Positions 33,932-43,948 of a DNA stretch of 43,976 nt are shown one piece after another. The translations under genes were made by a program, and so were the position numbers. This DNA comes from Clostridiales bacterium (GTDB lineage: Bacteria; Bacillota; Clostridia; Lachnospirales; Lachnospiraceae). Where the stretch lies: contig JAJQCB010000125.1 of assembly GCA_021203005.1 (NCBI GenBank), positions 1 to 43,976 on the forward strand, read 5' to 3'. The notes under the pieces are model-generated. The model did no database searches and was not told the DNA's origin. It was given only the letters and a program-made list of their open reading frames with translations. Every line of letters starts with the position of its first letter. Within the stretch, counting starts at the first letter, position 1.

Positions 33932-36598
33932 ATGGACAGAAAAAGTGTAGACATGGAGCAGATCACGCCCATGATGAGACAATATCTGGAGACGAAGGAC
34001 GCCTACCCGGACTGTATTCTTTTTTTACCGTCTGGGTGATTTTTATGAGATGTTTTTTGACGACGCCGTTTTAGTCTCCCGGGAGCTGGAGCTGACGCTG
34101 ACCGGCAAAAGCTGCGGTCTTAAAGAGCGTGCGCCCATGTGCGGCGTTCCTTTTCACGCGGTGGACGGATATCTGACCCGTCTTGTCTCTAAGGGCTACA
34201 AGGTGGCGATCTGTGAGCAGATGGAGGATCCGAAGGAGGCCAAGGGTCTCGTGAAGCGCGAAGTGGTGCGGATCGTTACGCCTGGAACGAATCTGGATAC
34301 CGCTTCTCTGGATGAAAGTAAGAATAATTATATCATGAGTGTGGTTTATGTGGACGGGCGATATGGAATTTCCACCGCAGATGTGACCACCGGTGATTTT
34401 TTCGTGACAGAAGTAGATTCGGAGCGGAAGCTGCTGGATGAGATCGGCAAATATATGCCGTCTGAGATCATCTGCAACGAGACGTTCCTGATGAGCGGTC
34501 TGGATTTTGACGATCTGCGTCACCGCCTGTCGATCGCGGTTTATTCACTGGATGCCGCATTCTTTGATGATCAGACGGCGAAATCGACGCTGACAGAGCA
34601 TTTTCATGTGGAGAGTCCGGAAATCCTGGGTCTCGGTAATTACGACTGCGGTATCATTGCGGCCGGTTCCCTCCTGCAGTATTTAACGGAGCTGCAAAAG
34701 ACGTCGCTCTCCCATATGACGCATATCGAACCGTACACCACCGGAAAGTACATGATTCTGGATAACTCGACCCGGCGGAATCTGGAGCTGGTGGAGACTC
34801 TGCGGGAAAAGCAGAAGCGCGGTTCCCTCCTGTGGGTGCTGGATAAGACAAAGACCGCGATGGGGCACGGACGCTGCGCAGTTACATCGAGCAGCCGCTG
34901 ATTGACAGGTCTGCCATTGAGGAGCGTCTGGATGCGGTGGCTGAGTTAAACGCGAATATGATCAACCGGGAGGAACTGCGGGAATACTTAAATCCCGTCT
35001 ACGATCTGGAGCGGCTGATCAGCCGGGTCGTCTACCATACGGCAAATCCGCGGGATCTGATTGCCTTTAAGACTTCACTTCAGATGCTTCCTGCGATCAA
35101 AACGCTGATGAATGATTTTTCCTCCGATCTGCTCTGTAAACTAAACCGGGATCTGGATACACTGGATGATATCTGTGATCTGATTGAGCGTGCGATTGAG
35201 GATGATCCGCCTATCTCTGTGCGGGAAGGCGGCATGATCAAAGACGGATATAATCCGGAGGTTGACCGCCTCAGGAAAGCGAAGACGGAGGGGAAATCCT
35301 GGCTTGCAAAAGTGGAAGAGGAAGAGCGGGAAAAAACCGGCATCAAAAATCTGCGTATCCGGTTCAACAAGGTCTTCGGGTATTATCTGGAAGTGACTAA
35401 CTCGTTTAAAGACCTGGTTCCGGATTATTATACAAGAAAACAGACACTGACCAACGCGGAGCGCTATATTACACCGGAATTAAAAGAGCTGGAGGAGACA
35501 ATCCTGGGCGCGGAGGACAAACTGACTGCGCTGGAATACGATCTCTTCTGCCAGGTGCGCAGCGAGATTGCTGCACAGGTGGAGCGGATTCAGACCACGG
35601 CAAAGGCGGTGGCCGCGCTTGATGTCTTCGCATCGCTGGCAGCGGTGGCTTCCGCCAATAATTATGTCCGCCCGAAAATCAATGAGAAGGGTGTGCTGAA
35701 GATTAAAAACGGCCGCCATCCGGTGGTAGAGCGTATGATGAATAATGATATGTTCATCGCCAATGACACATTCCTGGACTGCAAAAACAACCGTATTTCA
35801 ATCATCACCGGGCCGAACATGGCGGGGAAATCCACTTACATGCGGCAGAATGCGCTGATCGTTTTAATGGCGCAGATCGGTTCCTTTGTCCCGGCAGAGA
35901 AAGCGAATATCGGCATTGTGGACCGGATTTTCACCAGGGTCGGTGCCTCCGATGATCTGGCTTCCGGGCAGAACACGTTTATGGTGGAAATGACCGAGGT
36001 GGCAAACATTCTGCGGAATGCAACGGGGAGCAGTCTCCTGATTTTAGATGAGATCGGCCGCGGCACCAGCACGATCGACGGCCTGGCAATCGCCTGGGCG
36101 GTGGTGGAGCACATCAGCAACCCGAAAGTGCTGGGGGCAAAAACGCTGTTTGCCACGCATTATCATGAGCTGACTGAATTGGAAGGGAAGCTCTCCAATG
36201 TACATAATTATTGCATTGCCGTCAAGGAAAAAGGGGACGACATTGTGTTCCTGCGGAAAATTATTCCCGGCGGCGCGGATAAAAGCTACGGTATCCAGGT
36301 CGCTAAACTGGCCGGTCTGCCGAACATTGTCATTGACCGGGCGAAAGCAATCTGTGAGGAGCTGGAACAATCGAACTTAAATAATATCACGCGCAACCTG
36401 GATGTGGGAGCGCTGACGGATGCGGCGACGAGACGCAAACCGGACGATGTGGATCTGGCACAGATTTCTCTGTTTGATACAGTGAAGGACGATGATATTA
36501 TAAAGGAGCTGTCGGAGATTGATCTGGCGCATATTACACCGTTTGACGCGATGAATAAGCTGTATGAGCTGCAGAATAAGGTCAGGAACCGGTGGTAG
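33932..36598 (+). pseudogene. mutS: DNA mismatch repair protein MutS, broken by two homopolymer indels
   Basis: MutS recognises mismatches as a dimer. Three segments in two frames add up to a normal protein of about 888 residues. Segment 1 (33932-34039) ends after CIL(F) because a run of seven T (34020-34026) holds one T too many, six codons before the mismatch-binding GDFYE. Segment 2 (to 34901 in the ORF track) continues GDFYEMFFDDAV and runs to TKTAMG, where a run of four G (34862-34865) lacks one G. Segment 3 resumes ARTLRSYIEQPL and contains GPNMAGKST, TEVANILRNATG and LILDEIGRGTST. The two shifts cancel. Either these are sequencing errors or the gene is inactive. mutL follows at once. 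Confidence 0.9.
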
Positions 36599-36680
36599 AG
36601 CCAGCTGACTTATAAGGGCGGAAGCTCAGGATGGCTTGGATATATTTCCAGGCAACCGGGGCAACGGATAGGAGGTTAAT

Positions 36681-38669
36681 ATGCCTAAAATTGAACTGCT
36701 CGATGAACAGACGATTGATAAGATTGCCGCCGGTGAGGTGGTGGAGCGGCCGTCCTCCGTGGTGAAAGAGCTGGTGGAGAACGCGATTGATGCGCGGGCC
36801 ACGGCTGTCACGGTGGAGATCCGGGATGGCGGCACCACGCTGATCCGGATCACGGATAACGGATGCGGTATTGAGAAAGAGCAGATTCCCATTGCTTTTT
36901 TCCGCCATTCTACGAGTAAAATCCGAACAGTGGAAGATCTTATCACCATCTCTTCTCTCGGGTTTCGCGGTGAGGCGCTCTCGAGTATTGCCTCTGTTTC
37001 GCAGGTGGAGCTGATCACGAAGACGATGGAAAGCCTGACGGGCTGCCGTTACCTGATTGAGGGTGGGAAGGAGATCCTGCTGGAGGAAACCGGGGCGCCG
37101 GACGGCACGACCTTTCTCGTGAAAAATCTGTTTTACAATACGCCGGCCCGGAGGAAGTTTTTGAAATCTCCACAGACTGAAGCAGGGTATATCAGCGATA
37201 TGATGGAGCGGATTGCGCTGTCTCACCCGGATATTTCGTTTAAATTTATCAACAACGGACAGATTCGCCTCCACACGTCCGGCAATTCCCGGCTGAAGGA
37301 TATTATTTACCACATTTACGGGCGGGATATCGCCGCTAATCTGGTGGAAGTGAACGGTGAATTTGAAGGATTTTCGGTGTCCGGTTTCATCGGCAAACCG
37401 GTCGTTTCCCGGGGGAACCGCAACTTTGAGAGTTATTTTATCAATGGAAGATATATCAGAAGTAAGCTGATCGCGAAAGCCATTGAGGATGGTTATCACG
37501 GGTTTATGATGCAGCATAAATATCCGTTTACGGTGCTTTTGATCAGCGTCGACGGGAAGCTGGTAGATGTCAACGTACACCCGAACAAGATGGAACTGCG
37601 GTTTTCCGATGGGGAACAGCTGTACCGCAGCCTGTTTAACCTGATTCACAGCACATTAAAAAACCGGGAACTGATCACAGATGTCGGTCTGGAATCCGGG
37701 AAACGTGCAAATGCGAAGCCGACGTATGACAAGAATCAGATTCCCGAACCGTTTGAGAAGAATCGTCTCAGCCAGTTGAGAGAAGAGCAGGAAAAAAAGG
37801 AAAACGGCAAAAACTCTGCAGACTCTTGTCTTCCTGCAGCGGAAGCGCAAACGCCGGAAACTTCGATACAGCGGGAGATTCCGAGTGGTCAGAGTGTGAG
37901 AGAGCCGCTGCGGTATGGAAATTCTGCAGCACCGAATCAAGATAAAAACTCAGATGATACAGCCTCTCAAAGGAAGTCAGCCGGTGGAGAAAATCCGGAA
38001 GAACCGGAATCTTCGCAACAGCTGCAGCCGGTACAGCAGTCCCTGGCGGACTATGATCTCCCGGAGACCCGCCTGCTCTCCGAGGAGGCAAAGCCGAAGC
38101 ACCGCATCATCGGCCAACTGTTTGACACTTACTGGCTGGTGGAATTCCAGGACCGCTTTTATATGATTGACCAACATGCGGCTCACGAAAAAATCCTGTT
38201 TGAGCAGATGATGCGGCGGTACCGTGAAAAAGAATTTACTTCCCAGATGATCAGCCCGCCGATTCTCCTTTCGCTGTCCATGCAGGAAGAAATGCTTTTA
38301 AAAAAATATATGGCGGAATTTGAAAAACTGGGATTTGTGATAGAGCCTTTCGGCGGGAAAGAGTACACAGTCAGTGCGGTACCGGCCGACCTTTACGGGC
38401 TGAATGCCCGGAACCTGTTGCTGGAACTGATCGATGATCTGAGTTCTGTTTCAGAAAAGGATACGCCGGAAATGGTTCTGGAAAAAATCGCCGGTATGTC
38501 CTGCAAGGCTGCCGTGAAGGGAAATAACCGCCTGTCCCGCGCGGAAGCGGAACAGCTGATCAATGATCTGCTTAAGCTGGAGAATCCCTATTTCTGCCCG
38601 CATGGCAGACCGGTTATTGTCTCCATGACAAAGTATGAGATTGAGAAAAAATTTAAGCGGATTGTGTAG
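36681..38669 (+). CDS. mutL: DNA mismatch repair protein MutL, endonuclease type
   Basis: A 662-residue GHKL ATPase that acts after MutS. ATP-site motifs are ELVENAIDARAT, ITDNGCGIE and SLGFRGEALSSIA. A low-complexity linker of about 130 residues (rich in E, S, Q, N) separates the C-terminal domain. That domain has DQHAAHEKILFE, the DQHA-x2-E-x4-E endonuclease motif, and the CPHGRP zinc-site motif, so this MutL nicks DNA itself and needs no MutH. GGAGG precedes the ATG, 82 bp after mutS. Confidence 0.96.
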   Translation: MPKIELLDEQTIDKIAAGEVVERPSSVVKELVENAIDARATAVTVEIRDGGTTLIRITDNGCGIEKEQIPIAFFRHSTSKIRTVEDLITISSLGFRGEALSSIASVSQVELITKTMESLTGCRYLIEGGKEILLEETGAPDGTTFLVKNLFYNTPARRKFLKSPQTEAGYISDMMERIALSHPDISFKFINNGQIRLHTSGNSRLKDIIYHIYGRDIAANLVEVNGEFEGFSVSGFIGKPVVSRGNRNFESYFINGRYIRSKLIAKAIEDGYHGFMMQHKYPFTVLLISVDGKLVDVNVHPNKMELRFSDGEQLYRSLFNLIHSTLKNRELITDVGLESGKRANAKPTYDKNQIPEPFEKNRLSQLREEQEKKENGKNSADSCLPAAEAQTPETSIQREIPSGQSVREPLRYGNSAAPNQDKNSDDTASQRKSAGGENPEEPESSQQLQPVQQSLADYDLPETRLLSEEAKPKHRIIGQLFDTYWLVEFQDRFYMIDQHAAHEKILFEQMMRRYREKEFTSQMISPPILLSLSMQEEMLLKKYMAEFEKLGFVIEPFGGKEYTVSAVPADLYGLNARNLLLELIDDLSSVSEKDTPEMVLEKIAGMSCKAAVKGNNRLSRAEAEQLINDLLKLENPYFCPHGRPVIVSMTKYEIEKKFKRIV

Positions 38670-38737
38670 CAGGAAAGGTTTTATCCTGATGGGAACATAA
38701 CAATTACAGGAAGCCGGCAATATAATTTTTTATCTTT

Positions 38738-39751
38738 ATGAAAGAATGTAACAATATGAAAAATAATACACAGAATGAAGTCCGGCTAAAGCCTGAGCAA
38801 AAACCTTTCGTTATCCTGACAGGTCCCACCGCTGTGGGAAAAACGGATTTATCCATCCGTCTGGCAAAAGCAATCAACGGAGCCGTGATTTCCGCGGATT
38901 CGATGCAGATTTACAGAGGTATGGATATCGGCTCGGCAAAAATCCGGCCGGAGGAGATGGATGGCGTTCTCCATTATCTGGTGGACATTCTGGATCCGTC
39001 AGAGGAGTTTCATGTGGTCCGCTTTCAGGAACTGGCGAAACAGGCGATGGAAGAAATCTATGCAAACGGGCAGATTCCCATTGTTGTGGGCGGTACCGGA
39101 TTTTACATTCAGGCTCTGCTGTACGACATTGATTTTACCAGCCAGGACGAGGATACCGCCTTTCGCGCGTCGTATGAAAAGCTGGCTGCGGAAAAAGGGG
39201 CGCATTATCTCCATGAAAAACTCCGCGCAGTGGATCCTGTCTCGGCGGAAATCATTCACGAGAATAACGTAAAACGCGTCATCCGCGCGCTGGAATATTA
39301 TGAAAAATCCGGTCAGCCGATTTCGGAACACAATGCCGCAGAAAGGAGAAAATCTTCTCCTTACAATTTTTGCTATTTTGTTCTGAATGACGACCGCGCC
39401 AGGATTTACGAGCGCATCGATCGGAGAGTGGATCAGATGCTGGAAAGCGGGCTGGTCGATGAAGTGAGAGCATTGCGGGAAAAAGGGTATCATAAGAACA
39501 TGGTGGCCATGCAGGGGCTCGGCTACAAGGAAATTCTGTCCTGGCTGGACGGAGAGATCACTTATGAGGAAGCGGTCTATAAAATCAAGCGCGACACCCG
39601 GCATTTTGCAAAACGGCAGCTCACCTGGTTCCGACGGGAGAGGGATGTCATCTGGGTGGACAAATCTGCATATAGCAATGAAGAGGCTATGCTGGATTTC
39701 ATTTTGCAGAGATTAAAGGAGGCAGATATATTTGTTTCACAATGCCTTTGA
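38738..39751 (+). CDS. miaA: tRNA dimethylallyltransferase
   Basis: MiaA transfers a dimethylallyl group to A37 of tRNAs reading UNN codons. The P-loop GPTAVGKTDLSIRLA is at about 29-36; SADSMQIYRGMDIGSAK, VGGTGFYIQALLY and the C-terminal DTRHFAKRQLTWFRR are classical. Length 337 is slightly long because of a polar N-terminal extension of about 20 residues; ATG 38756 is an alternative start. The order mutS-mutL-miaA is common in Firmicutes. No hfq follows, unlike in Bacillus. Confidence 0.95.
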   Translation: MKECNNMKNNTQNEVRLKPEQKPFVILTGPTAVGKTDLSIRLAKAINGAVISADSMQIYRGMDIGSAKIRPEEMDGVLHYLVDILDPSEEFHVVRFQELAKQAMEEIYANGQIPIVVGGTGFYIQALLYDIDFTSQDEDTAFRASYEKLAAEKGAHYLHEKLRAVDPVSAEIIHENNVKRVIRALEYYEKSGQPISEHNAAERRKSSPYNFCYFVLNDDRARIYERIDRRVDQMLESGLVDEVRALREKGYHKNMVAMQGLGYKEILSWLDGEITYEEAVYKIKRDTRHFAKRQLTWFRRERDVIWVDKSAYSNEEAMLDFILQRLKEADIFVSQCL

Positions 39752-39896
39752 TGGGAAGATATGATATAAGAGATAACGATTTTGGTTAAGCAATCGATAG
39801 TATCATATTCTGTTGACACATTAATCATGATAGGAACAGCCTGAGAGATCCATAGCTTTATCTTTTTTATAAAAATACAGGAGATGTGATGATACA

Positions 39897-41183
39897 ATGA
39901 AAGATAAAATCAGAGAAAAATATAACGAACTCGGTATTTCACCGAAAGTCTATGATTTCGGTTCCCGGATAGAAGAATCCCTGAATGCTCGTTTTAACGA
40001 AATCGATGAGATGGTTGAATTCAATCAGATGAAAGTCATCCAGGCTATGCAGAAATGCCGCGTGAGCGCAGAGTGTTTCCAGTCGACATCCGGATATGGA
40101 TATGACGATCACGGACGCGATACGCTGGAGGAGGTTTACGCTGCGTGCTTTGGCGGTGAGGCGGCTTTAGTGCGGCCTCAGATCACCTGCGGCACCCATG
40201 CCCTGGCTCTGGCGCTGATGTCAAACCTGCGCCCGGGAGATGAACTGCTCTCTCCCGTCGGGAAACCGTACGATACGCTGGAGGAAGTCATCGGTATCCG
40301 TCCGTCGCGGGGCTCTCTGGCGGAGTATGGCATCACTTACCGTCAGGTTGACCTCATAGACAACCGGGATTTTGACTATGAAGGAATCCGGAATGCCATC
40401 AACGACCGTACCCGGCTGGTTACCATCCAGCGCTCCAAAGGTTATCAGACCCGCCCCTCTTTCTCTGTGGAACAGATCGGTAAACTGATTTCTTTTGTAA
40501 AATCCATCAAACCGGATGTGATCTGTATGGTGGACAACTGCTACGGAGAATTTGTGGAGGAGCGAGAGCCGCTGGAAGTCGGCGCGGACATGATGGTGGG
40601 TTCTCTGATCAAAAATCTGGGCGGCGGACTTGCTCCGATCGGCGGATATATTGTCGGGCGGAAGGATTGTGTGGAAAACGCTGCCTGCCGGCTGACCGCA
40701 CCGGGCCTCGGAAAGGAAGTCGGAGCCTCCCTGGGCGTAACCCGTTCCTTTTACCAGGGACTCTTTCAGGCTCCCACCGTCGTCGGCGGGGCGCTGAAAG
40801 GCGCGATTTTTGCGGCCAATATTTATGAAAAACTTGGATTCCCTGTTATTCCCAATGGGACGGAATCCAGACACGACATCATTCAGGCCGTCACCCTCGG
40901 CACGCCGGAGGGGGTCATCGCCTTTTGCCAGGGAATCCAGGCGGCGGCGCCGGTCGATTCCTATGTAATGCCGGAGCCCTGGGATATGCCCGGCTATGAC
41001 AGCAAAGTTATCATGGCGGCGGGCGCTTTTGTCCAGGGTTCCTCCATCGAGCTGAGCGCCGACGCACCGATCAAGCCGCCCTACGCCGTATATTTCCAGG
41101 GGGGACTGACCTGGCAGCACGCGAAGCTGGGGATCCTTATGTCCCTGCAAAAACTTGTGGAAGCAGGAGAAGTTACTTTTTAA
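39897..41183 (+). CDS. YnbB-type PLP enzyme (methionine gamma-lyase family / aluminium resistance protein)
   Basis: A 428-residue fold-type I PLP enzyme. The PLP lysine is in GSLIKNLGGGLAPIGGYIVG; the preceding MVDNCYGEFVE supplies the Asp that binds the pyridine ring, and STSGYGYDDHGRDTLEE is the family's N-terminal hallmark. It is annotated in many genomes as methionine gamma-lyase or aluminium resistance protein, but its reaction is not established. Its position between miaA and radC is conserved in Clostridia, and near miaA in Bacillus. GGAGATGTGATGATACA precedes the ATG. Confidence 0.9.
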   Translation: MKDKIREKYNELGISPKVYDFGSRIEESLNARFNEIDEMVEFNQMKVIQAMQKCRVSAECFQSTSGYGYDDHGRDTLEEVYAACFGGEAALVRPQITCGTHALALALMSNLRPGDELLSPVGKPYDTLEEVIGIRPSRGSLAEYGITYRQVDLIDNRDFDYEGIRNAINDRTRLVTIQRSKGYQTRPSFSVEQIGKLISFVKSIKPDVICMVDNCYGEFVEEREPLEVGADMMVGSLIKNLGGGLAPIGGYIVGRKDCVENAACRLTAPGLGKEVGASLGVTRSFYQGLFQAPTVVGGALKGAIFAANIYEKLGFPVIPNGTESRHDIIQAVTLGTPEGVIAFCQGIQAAAPVDSYVMPEPWDMPGYDSKVIMAAGAFVQGSSIELSADAPIKPPYAVYFQGGLTWQHAKLGILMSLQKLVEAGEVTF

Positions 41184-41205
41184 AGAAAAGTTCACTTTTT
41201 TGTGG

Positions 41206-41234
41206 TGTACATCGTATTTTTTTTGTGCTATGAT
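41206..41234 (+). promoter_or_regulatory. Extended -10 promoter of radC
   Basis: TGTACA (41206-41211), a 17-bp spacer and TATGAT (41229-41234) preceded by TGC. Transcription would start near 41241, which places the ATG at 41272 and not the upstream ATG codons within the message. Confidence 0.6.
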
Positions 41235-41271
41235 GATATATGTCCGCAATGAGAGAGTAGACAGGACATAT

Positions 41272-41994
41272 ATGAAACAGACATTGACAATGAAAGAAAT
41301 GCCGGACCGGGAGAAGCCCTATGAGAAATGTTTTCTTCAGGGAGCTTCCAGCCTGTCCGACGCGGAGCTGATCAGTGTGATTATCCGCACCGGAGCGGCC
41401 GGAGAGAAGAGTACCGATCTGGCCGCGCGGGTTCTGAATGCCGGACCGGACGGATTATTAAACCTGATCCGTCTCCCGATTGATGACCTCATGCAGATCC
41501 GGGGGATCGGCCGTGTAAAAGCGGTCCAGCTTAAATGCGCGGGGGAGCTTTCAAGAAGAATAGCGGCTGCCTCACGCCATATCAATCCGGTATTCGACGG
41601 ACCTGAGGAGATCGCCGCTTATTATATGGAAAGGCTGCGTCATGAGACCCGGGAGTGCCTGATGCTCGCCATGTTTGACCGGAAAAATATGCTTCTGGGT
41701 GATGAAGTGATCTCGGTGGGCACATCCAACGCGTCTTTAATCTCGCCGGGAGAAGTGTACAAGACCGCGTTGCAAAGCAGGGCGGAGTTTATTGTCCTGC
41801 TGCATAACCATCCCAGCGGGAATCCGGAGCCGAGCCGGGAAGATTTGCAGGTTACTTTCCGTATCCGCCGGTGCGGGGAGCTTCTGGACATTCCTCTCAT
41901 GGACCATATTATTATCGGAGATAATTGTTTTTTCAGCTTCCGGGCAGAGGGCGTTCTCGAAGAAGATGAGCTGAAAACCAGGACTACATTATAA
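41272..41994 (+). CDS. radC: RadC family JAB-domain protein
   Basis: A 240-residue member of the RadC family. The N-terminal helix-hairpin-helix part reads SLSDAELISVIIRTG and DLMQIRGIGRVKAVQLKCAGEL. The C-terminal JAB/MPN domain has the metal motif LHNHPSGNPEPSREDLQ with the H-x-H-x7-S-x2-D arrangement. Despite the name, a DNA-repair role was not confirmed in E. coli; function is unsettled. I start at ATG 41272 rather than 41155, which lies inside the previous gene, because of the promoter at 41206-41234 and an AGGA before the ATG. Confidence 0.92.
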   Translation: MKQTLTMKEMPDREKPYEKCFLQGASSLSDAELISVIIRTGAAGEKSTDLAARVLNAGPDGLLNLIRLPIDDLMQIRGIGRVKAVQLKCAGELSRRIAAASRHINPVFDGPEEIAAYYMERLRHETRECLMLAMFDRKNMLLGDEVISVGTSNASLISPGEVYKTALQSRAEFIVLLHNHPSGNPEPSREDLQVTFRIRRCGELLDIPLMDHIIIGDNCFFSFRAEGVLEEDELKTRTTL

Positions 41995-42020
41995 TTATTC
42001 ATAACCAGGCTCTGAATAAT
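41994..42020. promoter_or_regulatory. Inverted repeat between radC and mreB
   Basis: ATTATTCA (41994-42001) and TGAATAAT (42013-42020) form a perfect 8-bp inverted repeat with an 11-nt loop. A -10-like TATAAT overlaps its left edge (41990-41995) but lacks a good -35. It could be an operator for the mre operon or a weak hairpin. Confidence 0.4.
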
Positions 42021-42046
42021 ATCACACACAGGAAAGGGAGAGTAAG

Positions 42047-43060
42047 ATGGCAAACGTTTACGGCGTTGATCTGGGGACATGCAACCTGAAAATATACAAC
42101 AAACATACGAACAAAATCATAAAAGAAAAAAATACCATAGCTATTATCAACAAAAATCAATTATATGCATACGGTGACAACGCATACGCCATGTATGAAA
42201 AAGCACCGGATAGCATACAGGTTTCGTTTCCGGTAGTAAATGGAGTGATTGCAGATTATAATAATGTCGAGATTATGATCCAGGAATTGCTGGAGAAGAC
42301 ATCGAAGGGTCATGTGCGCGGCTCTGAGTTTATTGTCGCAGTGCCTACGGATATCACGGAAGTGGAAAAGAAAGCATTTTTCGACCTGTTTTTTAAGAGC
42401 AAGATGAAGCCGAAATCCGTGCTGCTCTGTGACAAGCCGATTGCTGACGCGGTAGGCCTCGGACTTGACGTCAATCAGCCTACCGGCATTATGGTGGTGG
42501 ATATGGGCGCGGATACGACAGAAATCTCTGTGATTTCCCTCGGCGGACTGGTTTTAAGCGATTTGCTTCATTTCGGAGGCAATCGTCTCGACGAGTCCAT
42601 TATCTCCTATATCAAAAAATCGTTCAATCTGGTGATCGGGCAGAAGACAGCCATGCAGCTCAAGGAAGAGATCGGCAGCGCTTCCCCGGATATGGAGAGG
42701 GAACTGACCATAGTAGGTCTGGATGTCGTGAGCGGTCTGCCCATTGAGGTCAGGATTGACTCATCGATTGTCTATGAGGCCATGAAAGACAGCCTTGCCT
42801 CAATCTGCAATTCCATTAAAATGATATTGGAGAAGACGCCGCCGGAGCTTGCCAGGGATATCATTCATTCCGGCATTTATCTGACCGGGGGCGGTTCAAA
42901 AGTTGCGAACCTGGACAAACTGTTTACTGATATTACAAATATTTCTGTAAACACCTGTGAGGATCCGGATGAGACCGTGGTTCGCGGCCTGAGCCTGGTC
43001 GTGACCAACGATAAGTTTAAGCATCTGGCCTACAGCATGCGGACGAGAATTTTCAGATGA
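42047..43060 (+). CDS. mreB: Rod shape-determining protein, MreB family
   Basis: A 337-residue actin-like ATPase that organises lateral cell-wall synthesis on the inner membrane face. The phosphate-1 loop is YGVDLGTCNLKIYN, phosphate-2 VVDMGADTTEISVISLGG, and the adenosine motif YLTGGGSKVANLDKL. AVPTDITEVEKKAF fits the family's connecting region. It is a somewhat divergent MreB, so a paralogue such as Mbl is possible, but mreC directly follows, which favours MreB. GAAAGGGAGAG precedes the ATG. Confidence 0.9.
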   Translation: MANVYGVDLGTCNLKIYNKHTNKIIKEKNTIAIINKNQLYAYGDNAYAMYEKAPDSIQVSFPVVNGVIADYNNVEIMIQELLEKTSKGHVRGSEFIVAVPTDITEVEKKAFFDLFFKSKMKPKSVLLCDKPIADAVGLGLDVNQPTGIMVVDMGADTTEISVISLGGLVLSDLLHFGGNRLDESIISYIKKSFNLVIGQKTAMQLKEEIGSASPDMERELTIVGLDVVSGLPIEVRIDSSIVYEAMKDSLASICNSIKMILEKTPPELARDIIHSGIYLTGGGSKVANLDKLFTDITNISVNTCEDPDETVVRGLSLVVTNDKFKHLAYSMRTRIFR

Positions 43061-43075
43061 TGAGGCTGTTTATCT

Positions 43076-43945
43076 ATGAATCGTAAAAAGAAGAAAAAAT
43101 TCCCGGCAAAGTACATTCTGCTGATCATGTCCATTTTCTGTCTGGTGATCATCGGATGCAGTGTAAAGCTTTCTTTTTCCGGGACTGCGGCAAATACCGT
43201 GATCGGCTATGTGATTATCCCCATGCAGAAAGGGATCAATCAGGTTGGTGCCTTTTTAAATGATATGAGAGACAACTTTGTATCAAAGCAGGAGCTGCAG
43301 GAGGAGAATGAGGCGTTGGAAGAACAGGTGGCCAGCCTGCAGGAGGAGCTGAATCAGGTACAGATTGACCGTGAGGAACTGGAGCAGCTCCAGGAGCTTT
43401 ATGACATGGATCAGACCTGGTCGGATTATGATAAAGTGGCTGCCAGTGTAATCGGCAAGGACAGCGGAAACTGGTTTTCCACGTTTCTTATAGATAAGGG
43501 TACCAACGACGGTGTTTCGGAGGGCATGAATGTCATTGCTGACGGCGGACTTGTAGGCATTGTCACAGATGTTGGCCCGAACTACGCGACCATCCGCTCC
43601 ATTATTGACGATAGCAGCAATGTAAGCTGCAAGGATCTTTCCACCGGTGACCTTATGATTGTGAGTGGCGACCTTCAGTCCATGAATGAGGCCGGACTGA
43701 TTACTTTTTCAGATCTGAACGACACAGATGATGAAGCCGTGGTGGGAGATCAGATAGTAACATCGAATATCAGCGATCTATATTTGCCGGATATACCGGT
43801 CGGATATGTCACGGAGCTGTCTTTGGATTCGAATAATCTGACAAAATCCGGTACGATCGCGACGATTGTTGATTTCCAGCATCTGGAAAAAGTCTTTGTC
43901 ATACTGGAGACAAAGGAATCAATAACTGAAAATGAGGGGGAGTAG
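43076..43945 (+). CDS. mreC: Rod shape-determining protein MreC
   Basis: A 289-residue bitopic membrane protein. A basic N-terminus (MNRKKKKKFPAKY) leads into one membrane segment (ILLIMSIFCLVIIGCSV), then a coiled coil (about residues 70-110, KQELQEENEALEEQVASLQE) and the extracellular beta domain (VIGKDSGNWFSTFLIDKGTNDGV, GGLVGIVTDVGPNYATIRSI). It scaffolds MreB with the cell-wall synthases. It lies 15 bp after mreB. Confidence 0.95.
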   Translation: MNRKKKKKFPAKYILLIMSIFCLVIIGCSVKLSFSGTAANTVIGYVIIPMQKGINQVGAFLNDMRDNFVSKQELQEENEALEEQVASLQEELNQVQIDREELEQLQELYDMDQTWSDYDKVAASVIGKDSGNWFSTFLIDKGTNDGVSEGMNVIADGGLVGIVTDVGPNYATIRSIIDDSSNVSCKDLSTGDLMIVSGDLQSMNEAGLITFSDLNDTDDEAVVGDQIVTSNISDLYLPDIPVGYVTELSLDSNNLTKSGTIATIVDFQHLEKVFVILETKESITENEGE

Positions 43946-43948
43946 GCT

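Noticed and set aside
36582-37649. 355-aa - strand ORF opposite mutL
   Set aside because: Antisense shadow of the conserved MutL ATPase domain, no ribosome-binding site or known motif.
40221-41249. 342-aa - strand ORF opposite the YnbB-type gene
   Set aside because: Antisense shadow of a well-conserved PLP enzyme.
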